Source: an uncultured archaeon (GTDB taxonomy: Archaea; Halobacteriota; Methanosarcinia; Methanotrichales; Methanotrichaceae). From it: DNA of 9,552 bases. How positions within the stretch are numbered: position 1 is the stretch's first letter; each line of letters opens with the position of its first letter. The stretch lies in the NCBI GenBank assembly GCA_902385025.1, contig CABMDX010000246.1, forward strand, positions 1-9,552. The letters are read 5' to 3'. A model generated the notes under the pieces. That model did not search any database. It worked only from the letters and a program-made list of their open reading frames with translations, and was not told the origin of the DNA. A program made the translations under genes and the position numbers. Positions 1 to 6,682 of this stretch are shown here, in pieces.

Positions 1-1924
1 ACGTACAGTCCACCAGGTTCGCACCCGCGATCTGGTTGTTACAAACGCTGTTGTCGGTAACATTGCAGCCGAGGCTGTTGCTCATGCGCAGGCCATAGCG
101 GCTGTTCTTGTATAGCCAATTTCCTTTTATCATCATTTTTTTAACGGACTGGGCGAAGATCCCCTGGCCGTTCTCCTGTGCAGTGTTGTTGAAAACCTCG
201 CCTCCGGTGAGCTGCTGCAAAGAGATGCCATCTCCATGATTGCTGCTGGCATTGTTCCCTTTAAGGAGGCAGGAGTTGCTCCCCGTCAGAGATATGCCAT
301 TGTCATTGGATGATGCCTCATTGTCAATGAGCGAGCACTTATGAGATGTGCCAAGAAGGATGCCCTCCGCCTCATTTTCGAGCAGGCTGCAATTTCGGAT
401 CGTGCAAAGTCGCGAGCCGGTAAGTGATATGCCATTCTTTCCAAACAGGGCGCGGCAATTGATCCAGCTCAGGCTGAGAGCATTGTCGGCCCGAAAGCCC
501 TCTTCCGAATAGTCCATGGCCAGGTCTCTCTCAAAGCGCCCCCCCACTGAGCCTGATGCTGTAAAACCGGTATTGCAGGAATGCGCCTGGCAAAGCACTA
601 CACTGAATGCGGTACAGTCCTGCAAGTGGATACCTCTTTCCGCTCGAAATATGCTGCAATTCGTGAGGTGGCATAATGAGGAATTGACTGCCAGGATGCC
701 TGTGCTGCTGTTGGATATAGAGAGATTTGCGGCAGTGATATTGCGGCATGAGATCAGGCCCAGGAAGCTGCAGTTTGATGGAACGGATATGTCTCTCTTT
801 CCAACCAGATAGCATATCGGGCGGCCATCTATCAAATTGGACATGTCGACATCCTGCGAGAAGATCTCCCAGTCCTTTTTACCCGATGTTTTTTCTCCTG
901 CCTCAACACGCAAGTTATTGTCATTTCCTTGCAAGAGGTTATCCCTCAAGACATTTCTTGCGGAATCCTTCAGAGATATTCCGTAAGTATTTTGGGATGC
1001 AAAATTGGACCGCAGCCAATTCCGGGATGATCCGGAGAGGAGGATGCCGTTTCCATTACCTGCAAGGCTATTATTCACGAGAAGGCTATCAAATGACTCA
1101 TCAACATATATGCCGGCCCTCTCACATCCATTGCATATATTGCCACAGATACTATTGTTCTCTGCTCCCCTCAGGCTGATTCCCAGTTTGCCGCCTGTGA
1201 TTTTGTTATTCGTCAGATTATTTCCTGTGCAGTCGGAAGCATCAAGACCGCTCAAGAACGCTCCGGAGAGACTGTTCCCTGAGACCTCATTTTCCGAGGA
1301 AGCGGTGAGCACCACTCCAAAACCGTTCCCGGAATAGGAATTGTTCATAATTTTATTTCGGTTGGATCTATCAGAGACGATTCCCTGCATGCATACGAAC
1401 TGACACTCTGCGATACGATTTTGCTCGGTTTTATTAACCTTAATTCCAATATCGCAGCGGAAGGTGCTACCTTGAACCGTGCATTTTGTGCCGTAGAGCT
1501 CCAGGCCCACCGGTGAATTGATCTGGCAATATAAAATGCTGTTATTTTCACCCCAGGAGCGAACTGCGCTTGCGCCTCCGGCTACAGTGCAGCCGATAAT
1601 TCTAGCACCCGAAGATTGTATAATGAGAGCAGGATTATTTCCGCCTGACTGCAGGTTCAGGCCGGAAATTTCGCAGTTTGGGGCCGCAATTACCAGGGTG
1701 CCGCCGAGCTGCGGCTGGCCAATGCCCATGATCTTCAGGCTGCGGTCCACAACTGCAGCGCCAAAGCTGCCGGAATGTATCTGGACGGTATCTCCAGGGC
1801 TCGCCTGAGATATCGCGATGGAAGGGGTTTCGGCATCTCCCGAGCCACTCGAATCAACGATCAATGTCCTAGCCTGGCAGGAGGTCATAAGCAGCAAAAG
1901 GAGGAGGGGAATCAGGAGTTTCAT
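1..1924 (-). CDS. Exported NosD-like right-handed beta-helix protein, partial (3' end beyond window)
   Basis: The frame read from an ATG at 1924 stays open to base 1: 641 codons with no stop, so the C-terminus lies outside the window. Residues 1-18 form a signal peptide: Lys2, a run of leucines, then MTSCQA. Cleavage could follow A18, or C16 could be lipid-modified (LMTSC resembles a lipobox). From about residue 60 the chain is Asn/Gly/Ser-rich, with a Gly-Ile or Gly-Phe step every 22-23 residues (G160 to G315, then G409 to G634), the signature of PbH1/NosD (CASH) parallel beta-helices. A non-repeating stretch at about 340-383, including VDMSNLIDGRPICYLVG, separates two helix blocks; a similar insert is familiar from archaeal NosD-like surface proteins. 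There are 16 N-x-S/T sequons and 28 cysteines. AGGA lies 4 bases before the ATG. The likely location is the cell surface or envelope. The family includes carbohydrate-active and structural members; no catalytic residues can be assigned here, and NosD-type copper-site assembly is not implied. Confidence 0.88.
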   Translation of the reverse strand, partial: MKLLIPLLLLLLMTSCQARTLIVDSSGSGDAETPSIAISQASPGDTVQIHSGSFGAAVVDRSLKIMGIGQPQLGGTLVIAAPNCEISGLNLQSGGNNPALIIQSSGARIIGCTVAGGASAVRSWGENNSILYCQINSPVGLELYGTKCTVQGSTFRCDIGIKVNKTEQNRIAECQFVCMQGIVSDRSNRNKIMNNSYSGNGFGVVLTASSENEVSGNSLSGAFLSGLDASDCTGNNLTNNKITGGKLGISLRGAENNSICGNICNGCERAGIYVDESFDSLLVNNSLAGNGNGILLSGSSRNWLRSNFASQNTYGISLKDSARNVLRDNLLQGNDNNLRVEAGEKTSGKKDWEIFSQDVDMSNLIDGRPICYLVGKRDISVPSNCSFLGLISCRNITAANLSISNSSTGILAVNSSLCHLTNCSIFRAERGIHLQDCTAFSVVLCQAHSCNTGFTASGSVGGRFERDLAMDYSEEGFRADNALSLSWINCRALFGKNGISLTGSRLCTIRNCSLLENEAEGILLGTSHKCSLIDNEASSNDNGISLTGSNSCLLKGNNASSNHGDGISLQQLTGGEVFNNTAQENGQGIFAQSVKKMMIKGNWLYKNSRYGLRMSNSLGCNVTDNSVCNNQIAGANLVDCT

Positions 1925-1987
1925 TCTTTCCTGTCTTGGGATTTACAGGCTATTATCTGTGGCGGTTGGCATTTCCCTGCGCACACA

Positions 1988-2006
1988 AAATATATATTTT
2001 TTATAA
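1988..2006 (-). promoter_or_regulatory. TATA-like promoter element for the beta-helix gene
   Basis: Read on the minus strand, this stretch is TTATAAAA followed by an uninterrupted A/T run. It lies 64-82 bases before the ATG at 1924. An archaeal start site about 25 bases downstream would give a leader of roughly 45-50 bases. The position relative to the gene is good, but any A/T-rich spacer can mimic a TATA box. Confidence 0.45.
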
Positions 2007-2039
2007 TCAATGAAATTTTTCTCTCAGATCGGTAATATA

Positions 2040-2051
2040 TTTAGCGCTAAA
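2040..2051. repeat. 12-base perfect palindrome in the divergent intergenic region
   Basis: TTTAGCGCTAAA is self-complementary over 12 bases and lies in the A/T-rich 280-base spacer between the divergent beta-helix and receiver genes. It could be a dimeric regulator site, or chance in A/T-rich DNA. There is no second copy that I can see in the spacer. Confidence 0.3.
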
Positions 2052-2144
2052 AATACCATTTGTAAATACATAAGCCCTTGATTTGCTCGGTCACACTATT
2101 TTCAGACCTTTTTTCCGATTTTGCCTTCTTTGGGAAAAAGTAGA

Positions 2145-2169
2145 AATATGCAAATTCATTATGCATATT
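2145..2169. promoter_or_regulatory. Inverted repeat, candidate operator upstream of the receiver-PAS-GAF gene
   Basis: AATATGCA (2145-2152) and TGCATATT (2162-2169) are perfect 8-base inverted arms separated by 9 bases, ending 35 bases before the ATG at 2205. The left arm lies in an A/T-rich stretch (GAAATATG) that could itself be a TATA element for a leader of about 30 bases. If so, a protein bound here would compete with TBP, a usual way for archaeal repressors to act. The symmetry is seen directly; the operator role is inference. Confidence 0.4.
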
Positions 2170-2195
2170 CAGGGCAGGGATAGTCAGGGCAGGGA
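2169..2195 (+). repeat. Two tandem copies of a 12-base repeat before the receiver gene
   Basis: TCAGGGCAGGGA occurs at 2169-2180 and again at 2184-2195, a 15-base period. The second copy ends 9 bases before the ATG at 2205, so its AGGGA is the most plausible Shine-Dalgarno sequence of that gene. The first copy shares two bases with the right arm of the inverted repeat. It may be simple slippage, a regulator half-site pair, or a duplicated ribosome binding region. Confidence 0.5.
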
Positions 2196-2204
2196 CAGAT
2201 TCTG

Positions 2205-3485
2205 ATGGCTAGGTCTTATCGCATTCTTATCATCGAGGACGATGCTGAACATGCCGAGCTCATAAAAATCGGCTTTAGGAAACATGACGAATTCTTCCTG
2301 GACTTTGCCATCACGGGTGAACAGGGCCTGGAGATGATCCGCGCCCAGAATTATGATTTGATCTCCGTGGACCTGGTCTTGCCTGGCATCGGGGGACTGG
2401 ATGTTCTGGTCAGGATCCGCAAGCTTGATCAGGATATTCCCGTGGTTATGGTCTCAGGGCATGGCACAACGGAAATGGCTGTGGTGGCCTTCGAGAACAG
2501 GGCGACCAAGTATGTCGTAAAAAGCCTGGAGAGCTTCAAGAGCCTTCCTTATGTCTTTGAAAACCTCATTCAAGAGGCAAGATTCAAGGCCAGCGAGAGG
2601 GCAATGCAAGAGCAGATCGAGAGATCGGAGAGAATCCACAGAAATATTGTGGAGAATGCCCTGGCAGGTATCTACATTCTGCAGGATGGAGCCTTCAAGC
2701 TGGTCAATCCAAAGCTTGGCGAGATCTTCGGCTGCGCGGCAGAGAGCCTTCTTGGTATGCCTTTCTGGCAGCTCGTCAAGCCTGATGATATGGAATACGT
2801 AAGCCGGCTGGAGCGCGATCAGCTCTCACTCGCTCCGGTTTATGAGTCAAAGGTTCTGCGCAAAGACGGAACGCGTCGCTGGATAGAGTTCCGGACTTTT
2901 ACCATAGAATATGAAGGGCGCAGAGCGATCCTTGGCAATTTGCTGGATATAACTCATAGAAAAGAGCTGGAAATCGAGATGATGCGTTCCAACCGGGAGA
3001 TGGCGGCATTGAGCGGTATAATGCAGAAGTGTCTATGCTCCGGCGTTGATGCTGACCAGGAGATGGCGGACGCTCTGGCTCATGTAATCGCCGGTTTAGG
3101 GGGCGCAGAGGTTGGTGGCGTATTTCTTCAGGAAAACTCGGGCCTGGTGCTGCGGGCACTGCATGGCTCGGTGGAGGAGCTGATAAATTTCATTCAGGGA
3201 AAAGAGGTCGCACTTCTTCTCGGCCCGGCCCGCCTCCACAAGTCCGATGGCGCAGCCACATGGACATGGATATCTGCCCCTGTCATCTGCGGCGGCCTGT
3301 CAAAAGGTACGGTGGTGCTGGCCCATGAAGGAAATAGCAGTGTCGCTGAGGAAGCCCTCTCCTTCTTGGAGCGAGCGGCGTCGCAAATTGGCAATCTTGT
3401 GGAAACGTTCAGCCTGAGAGGTCAAATGAATAAATCTTCAGTGGAATTGTTGCCCAAAGTCAGGACCAGTCCCGCTCAGGAATAA
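2205..3485 (+). CDS. Response regulator receiver-PAS-GAF signalling protein
   Basis: A 426-residue soluble protein with no membrane segment. Residues 5-122 are a CheY-like receiver with the acidic pair D12/D13 (IEDD), phospho-acceptor D56 (VDLVLPG), S84 and K106, all in their expected places. A charged helical linker (about 123-142) leads to a PAS domain at about 143-255, with the ending GNLLDITHRKELE typical of PAS/PAC segments. Residues from about 265 to 405 look like a GAF domain. No histidine-kinase, GGDEF, EAL, phosphatase or helix-turn-helix region is visible, and the tail after about 405 is unstructured. It would take phosphate from a separate histidine kinase, and the PAS and GAF domains could sense a ligand or redox state or mediate pairing; the output is unknown. 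No kinase gene lies in the window. It stands alone on the plus strand, divergent from the beta-helix gene and convergent with the AK6 gene. Proteins of this layout are common in methanogens. Domain calls are firm; the role is not. Confidence 0.88.
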   Translation: MARSYRILIIEDDAEHAELIKIGFRKHDEFFLDFAITGEQGLEMIRAQNYDLISVDLVLPGIGGLDVLVRIRKLDQDIPVVMVSGHGTTEMAVVAFENRATKYVVKSLESFKSLPYVFENLIQEARFKASERAMQEQIERSERIHRNIVENALAGIYILQDGAFKLVNPKLGEIFGCAAESLLGMPFWQLVKPDDMEYVSRLERDQLSLAPVYESKVLRKDGTRRWIEFRTFTIEYEGRRAILGNLLDITHRKELEIEMMRSNREMAALSGIMQKCLCSGVDADQEMADALAHVIAGLGGAEVGGVFLQENSGLVLRALHGSVEELINFIQGKEVALLLGPARLHKSDGAATWTWISAPVICGGLSKGTVVLAHEGNSSVAEEALSFLERAASQIGNLVETFSLRGQMNKSSVELLPKVRTSPAQE

Positions 3486-3514
3486 GAAGACCACGGCGCA
3501 TTTTCTTTGACAAA

Positions 3515-3529
3515 GCCGGGATCCCCGGC
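3515..3529. terminator. GC-rich hairpin between convergent genes
   Basis: GCCGGG and CCCGGC are perfect 6-base arms around a 3-base ATC loop. They lie in the 51-base gap between the end of the receiver gene and the end of the AK6 gene. Read on the minus strand, the hairpin is followed by TTTGTCAAAG, a weak T-rich stretch; there is none on the plus side. It may limit read-through from the argD cluster, though archaeal termination usually depends on T-runs rather than hairpins. Confidence 0.35.
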
Positions 3530-3536
3530 CTGCAGT

Positions 3537-4043
3537 CTAAGGCGCGAAGAAATCGACCAGCCAGTCTACCTGTCCAGGCGGCAGCTCTATCTCATCCTTG
3601 ATTATTTTCATCACAAGATCAGCCACCATAGCAGGAGATTTTCCGGTGGTGTCCACTTCATCCACTCGCTGGCAGCCCTGTACGGCTTCCACCAGAATCA
3701 CATCTAATGCCTCTGCTTCCAGGTTTTCCCTGATTTTCTCGGCAGAGTAGCCGCGCTCATTAAGCCTTGCTCGAAGGGCATGAGGATCCAACCTGAGGAC
3801 TATGGACCAGTCTGCAAAATGATGGGCGAAATGCCCTTCCAGGACAATGACCTCCTCACAGTCCATTTCCTTGAGGCGGCATGCCAGGGCCTCCATGTCC
3901 GCCTCCAGGCAGCCTCTTTCCGGATCGCGGCCCAGGTTGCAGCCATCCTTGACAAGGGAGTTGATATCGATTACCCTGTAAGGCAGAAGCCCGGCAACGC
4001 TCGTCTTGCCGGTGCCCGGCGTTCCGGTGAGTGCTATCTGCAT
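3537..4043 (-). CDS. AK6/Fap7-type adenylate kinase (archaeal NMP kinase)
   Basis: 168 residues, the normal size for the family. The P-loop GTPGTGKT is at residues 7-14. The nucleotide-binding core continues with VIDINSL (24-30), a conserved EGHFAHH at 69-75, and the lid-like RGYSAEKIRENLEAEALDVIL at 98-117. Known members interconvert AMP and ATP with two ADP, and the eukaryotic and archaeal Fap7/AK6 proteins also assist small-subunit ribosome maturation through uS11. The start at 4043 is chosen because the fold begins at once (MQIALTG); longer frames to 4139 only add arginine-rich shadow sequence of hisC. GGGAG lies only 2 bases upstream of the ATG, closer than usual. The first 10 bases overlap the end of hisC, so coupled translation is likely. 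It is the last gene of the argD-hisC cluster; a link to amino-acid synthesis is not evident from the enzyme itself. Confidence 0.9.
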   Translation of the reverse strand: MQIALTGTPGTGKTSVAGLLPYRVIDINSLVKDGCNLGRDPERGCLEADMEALACRLKEMDCEEVIVLEGHFAHHFADWSIVLRLDPHALRARLNERGYSAEKIRENLEAEALDVILVEAVQGCQRVDEVDTTGKSPAMVADLVMKIIKDEIELPPGQVDWLVDFFAP

Positions 4044-5101
4044 ATCTCCCGGAAAGCAGAAAGGAAGCGATCGTTCTCGGCAGGAGTTCCCACGGTCACG
4101 CGAGCGTGGTGCTCGCCTGCGCCACGGAAGGAGCGGCAATCCCGGATGATGATGCCTCTGGCCAGAAAATTCTCCACAAATTCGTTTGAAGGCCCTGCCG
4201 TCTCAAGGTACAAGAAGTTGGCCTGGGAAGGATGCGAATTTATCTCCTCTTGCAGCCGCCTCCTCTCCGCGCGGATCTTTTCCACCGAGCTATGCATGAA
4301 ATGGAGGTCTCCGAGGGCGGCCACACCTGCCGCTACAGAGGCGCAGGTTATGCCGAAGAAGGGCGGCGCGGCTCTACGATATTGGTCTGCAATCCAGCGG
4401 GGAGCTGCTGCATAGCCTAGACGCATGCCCGCCAGGCCGAAGGCCTTGGACATCGTACGGCCCACTATCAGATTATCATATTCCTTGACCAGACTGATGC
4501 AGGAGCTGTCGGCAAACTCCACATAAGCCTCATCCAGGAATACGATTGAATCGGTGCTCTCCACCAGAGCCCGCACCTCCCTTTCGCTCGCGGCATTTCC
4601 GGTGGGATTATTGGGCGAACAGAGAAAAGCCATCTTCATGCCTGCTCCAATTTTTGCCGGAAGCTCAAAGTGCTCGCCGCGCGGCTCGAAGACCGGCGTC
4701 GCTCCGGACAGGGTGGTTAGGATCTCGTAATAGCTGAAGGTTGGAGTGGAAATGAAGCATCTATCGCCTGGCTCCAGGAAGAGGCGGGTCAGGGTGTCCA
4801 TCACACCATCCATGCCTGCGCCTATTACTATCATATCCTCCGGAAAGCCGATGTATCTGGCAAGAGCGGTTATCAGGTCCTCGGGCTCTGGATATCTTTC
4901 CGGTGAGATCGATCGCAGGGCTTCGGCAACTCTGGGGCTCGGGCCATAGGGATTCTCGTTGCTGCCCAACTTCACGATCTCCTCTGGCTTATAGCCATAT
5001 TTGCGTGAAATTTCAATGAAGCCCTTGCCAGCTACGTAGGGCTTGAGCTGCCTTAGGCTTGGGCGCAGCTTTGAGAGGCTTGATTCAGATGGACTCTCCA
5101 A
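4034..5101 (-). CDS. hisC: Histidinol-phosphate aminotransferase
   Basis: 355 residues, a usual HisC length. This fold-type I PLP enzyme swaps an amino group between glutamate and imidazole acetol-phosphate to give histidinol phosphate in cytosolic histidine synthesis. Visible motifs are LGSNENPYGPSP (45-56), SPNNPTG with N165, FLDEAY with D190 and Y193, the Schiff-base lysine K219 in TMSKAFGLAGMRLGY, and a C-terminal arginine in HARVTVGTP. The start is a TTG at 5101: no ATG or GTG fits, an in-frame TGA lies just upstream, and GTGGTGA sits 6 bases before the TTG. The gene overlaps the end of argD by 17 bases and the AK6 gene by 10, so all three probably share one transcript. No other histidine gene is in the window. 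Related aminotransferases such as CobD or aromatic aminotransferases are less likely given the overall motif set and length. Confidence 0.92.
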   Translation of the reverse strand: MESPSESSLSKLRPSLRQLKPYVAGKGFIEISRKYGYKPEEIVKLGSNENPYGPSPRVAEALRSISPERYPEPEDLITALARYIGFPEDMIVIGAGMDGVMDTLTRLFLEPGDRCFISTPTFSYYEILTTLSGATPVFEPRGEHFELPAKIGAGMKMAFLCSPNNPTGNAASEREVRALVESTDSIVFLDEAYVEFADSSCISLVKEYDNLIVGRTMSKAFGLAGMRLGYAAAPRWIADQYRRAAPPFFGITCASVAAGVAALGDLHFMHSSVEKIRAERRRLQEEINSHPSQANFLYLETAGPSNEFVENFLARGIIIRDCRSFRGAGEHHARVTVGTPAENDRFLSAFREICR

Positions 5102-6230
5102 TGATATTCACCACTTTGTCGATCTGCTCCTTTGTGACCACCAGAGGTGGGATGAGACGGATAGTGTGCTCGCCCGTGCTGTTGATCAGCGCCCCTTTTG
5201 CCAGGGCCTTCCCTACCAGGAGATTGCAGTCGGCATCAAGATCCAACCCCACAATCAGCCCCTGGCCACGAACGGCGCGCGGATGGAGCTTTTCCAGCTC
5301 TTTACGAAGGTATGCGCCGTTTTCCATTGAACGCTCTACCAGCTTCTCCTTCTTGATGACACCGATCGTGGCCAGAGCTGCTGCAGAGATCAGTGGACCA
5401 CCGGCAAAGGTAGAGCCATGGTCTCCCTTCTGAAAGGCTTCCGAGACGCTCTCGCAGGCCAGCATGACGCCCATGGGCAGGCCTCCTGCAATGGCTTTGG
5501 CAAGGGTGATCATATCCGGCTGTACGCCGGAGTGCTCTTTGGCAAACCATTTGCCCGTGCGCCCGAAGCCCGTCTGAACCTCGTCGAAGATGAGCAGGCA
5601 TTTGGCATCGTCGCATATCTGGCGAGCGGCCTTCAGGTAGCCCTGGTCAGGCACGTAGACACCGGCTTCGCCCTGCACCGGCTCCAGGATCACGGCACCT
5701 GTCTCGCCCGTCACAGCGTTCTTCAGGGCCTCGACATCATTGTAAGGAACGAACGTAGCCTCATTCAAGGGCCGAAAGGGCTCGCGGTAAGCTGACTTGT
5801 AGGTGGCGCCAAGAGCGCCAAGCGTCCTTCCATGAAAGGCGCGCTCTGCTGCTACAATCATCGATTTGCCCGTGGCCCGGCGGGTAAGCTTCAGGGCAGC
5901 CTCCACGCTCTCGGCGCCCGAGTTACAGAAGTAGGCTCTCTTCATGCCGGTGAGCTTCTTCAGCTCCTCCGCCAGAAGCACCTGGTTTTCTGTGTAGTAG
6001 AGGTTGGAGGTGTGGATGAGCTTTTCTGCCTGACTCTTGATGGCCATGACGACTTCCGGATGGCAGTGGCCCACGTTATTCACGGCGATGCCGGCCACGA
6101 AATCCAGGTATTCCTTGCCATCCAAGTCCCAGACTAAAGCGCCCGCACCGTGCGTCAGGACTACATCCTGGCGGCCGTAGGTCTGAAATATGGCTTCAGA
6201 CTCCCTTTTCTTAAGATCGTTTTTGTCCAT
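5085..6230 (-). CDS. argD: Acetylornithine aminotransferase
   Basis: With the ATG at 6230 the protein has 381 residues, close to the usual ArgD length. It is a class III PLP aminotransferase that converts N-acetylglutamate semialdehyde and glutamate into N-acetylornithine in arginine synthesis. Motifs from this start are TYGR (17-20), [13 protein letters not shown] (103-115), FHGRTLG (132-138), [10 protein letters not shown] (181-190), [12 protein letters not shown] with D216, the PLP lysine K245 in [13 protein letters not shown], and GSTFAGGPL (272-280). In-frame ATGs at 6278 and 6251 would add 16 or 7 residues of low-complexity sequence. None of the three has a strong Shine-Dalgarno; GGAAG lies 8 bases before 6230. 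The frame extends to a TTG at 6332, which is unlikely. It is the first gene of the argD-hisC-AK6 cluster. Related class III enzymes (lysine-pathway or GABA aminotransferases) share the motifs, so exact substrate is inferred from best fit. Confidence 0.9.
   Translation of the reverse strand: MDKNDLKKRESEAIFQTYGRQDVVLTHGAGALVWDLDGKEYLDFVAGIAVNNVGHCHPEVVMAIKSQAEKLIHTSNLYYTENQVLLAEELKKLTGMKRAYFCNSGAESVEAALKLTRRATGKSMIVAAERAFHGRTLGALGATYKSAYREPFRPLNEATFVPYNDVEALKNAVTGETGAVILEPVQGEAGVYVPDQGYLKAARQICDDAKCLLIFDEVQTGFGRTGKWFAKEHSGVQPDMITLAKAIAGGLPMGVMLACESVSEAFQKGDHGSTFAGGPLISAAALATIGVIKKEKLVERSMENGAYLRKELEKLHPRAVRGQGLIVGLDLDADCNLLVGKALAKGALINSTGEHTIRLIPPLVVTKEQIDKVVNIIGESI
5108..5114 (-). promoter_or_regulatory. 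Shine-Dalgarno sequence that fixes the TTG start of hisC
   Basis: GTGGTGA on the minus strand lies inside the last codons of argD, 6 bases before the TTG at 5101. It matches the methanogen anti-Shine-Dalgarno well, and supports both the TTG start and translational coupling to argD. Confidence 0.7.
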
Positions 6231-6637
6231 GGAGATGACTTCCGGCTCCATTGCCAGTATCTGTTTCTGGTTCTTCATCTTCTTCGCACACTCTTTTTTA
6301 TGAATAATTTGGAGAACTCTTCGCAAAGCCAAAGAAGTTTACCGTAATTGCTCTTATAGCTTGCGATTTGTCTCCTATCATTTTCCGGTTATTCTACCTT
6401 TCGGCAGGAGCGCCAGAGTCAGATTGGTCACGATAAGGCCAGAGACTCAGAGACGCCTTTCTGCTGATGGATATGCGATTCACGGAGCACAAGTTCGGGG
6501 AAATCCAGCTCACCGGATCAATTTTCGCTGGTGAGTTTTGGTACAGAATAAATTGAGCTACGGTTTCAACAATTACTCGCATTTGACCTCAGCGATTGTG
6601 CCGGAATACAGATCATCTGGCAGTTCCTTAGCAAGTC
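6231..6637. other. Intergenic region between argD and the membrane protein gene; no supported gene
   Basis: This divergent spacer must carry the promoters for argD (minus) and the membrane gene (plus). On the minus strand, TTCATAAAAAAG at about 6293-6304 is a possible TATA element for argD; a start site about 25 bases on would favour the 6230 start over 6278. A 62-codon minus frame (6394-6582) and a short plus frame from 6468 (Met-Asp-Met-Arg-Phe, 29 codons) have no Shine-Dalgarno and resemble no family I know. I see no tRNA-like fold, box element or repeat. Confidence 0.5.
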
Positions 6638-6646
6638 TTTAATATA
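6638..6646 (+). promoter_or_regulatory. TATA box for the membrane protein gene
   Basis: TTTAATATA is followed by a plausible start site near 6668. That gives a leader of about 15 bases which keeps the GGGGTG ribosome site but excludes the upstream ATG at 6647. Position and spacing agree with the chosen start at 6683. Confidence 0.5.
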
Positions 6647-6671
6647 ATGGATTATAAAATAGCAGCAAATT

Positions 6672-6677
6672 GGGGTG
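6672..6677 (+). promoter_or_regulatory. Shine-Dalgarno sequence deciding the start at 6683
   Basis: GGGGTG stands 5 bases before the ATG at 6683, whereas the upstream in-frame ATG at 6647 has no comparable site. It therefore favours the shorter protein. Confidence 0.65.
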
Positions 6678-6682
6678 CTTTC

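Noticed and set aside
1123..1147. C-x3-C-x2-C pattern (C260, C264, C267) in the beta-helix protein, like the radical-SAM cluster motif
   Set aside because: It lies in an exported repeat protein with no radical-SAM barrel; the spacing arises by chance among many cysteines.
516..1337. Plus-strand frames of 98, 143 and 110 codons
   Set aside because: They lie entirely opposite the continuous beta-helix frame and have no family resemblance or ribosome site; the minus-strand protein has a signal peptide and regular repeats.
4044..4139. Longer N-terminus for the AK6 gene
   Set aside because: The extra 32 residues are arginine- and proline-rich shadow sequence of the hisC end, and the P-loop fold begins right at the ATG at 4043.
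3780..4415. 211-codon plus-strand frame
   Set aside because: It is opposite the AK6 and hisC genes, is composed of reverse-frame sequence, and spans the overlap of two well-recognised proteins.
6231..6332. Longer ArgD starting at TTG 6332 or ATG 6278
   Set aside because: The added sequence is Lys/Met-rich, lacks a clear ribosome site, and overlaps a likely promoter; family length fits 6230. The 6278 start remains possible.
6394..6582. 62-codon minus-strand frame in the argD upstream spacer
   Set aside because: No ribosome site, no recognisable motif and ordinary spacer composition.
6647..6682. Upstream ATG for the membrane protein
   Set aside because: It would be outside the predicted transcript, has no ribosome site, and adds residues not seen in the family; GGGGTG precedes the ATG at 6683.
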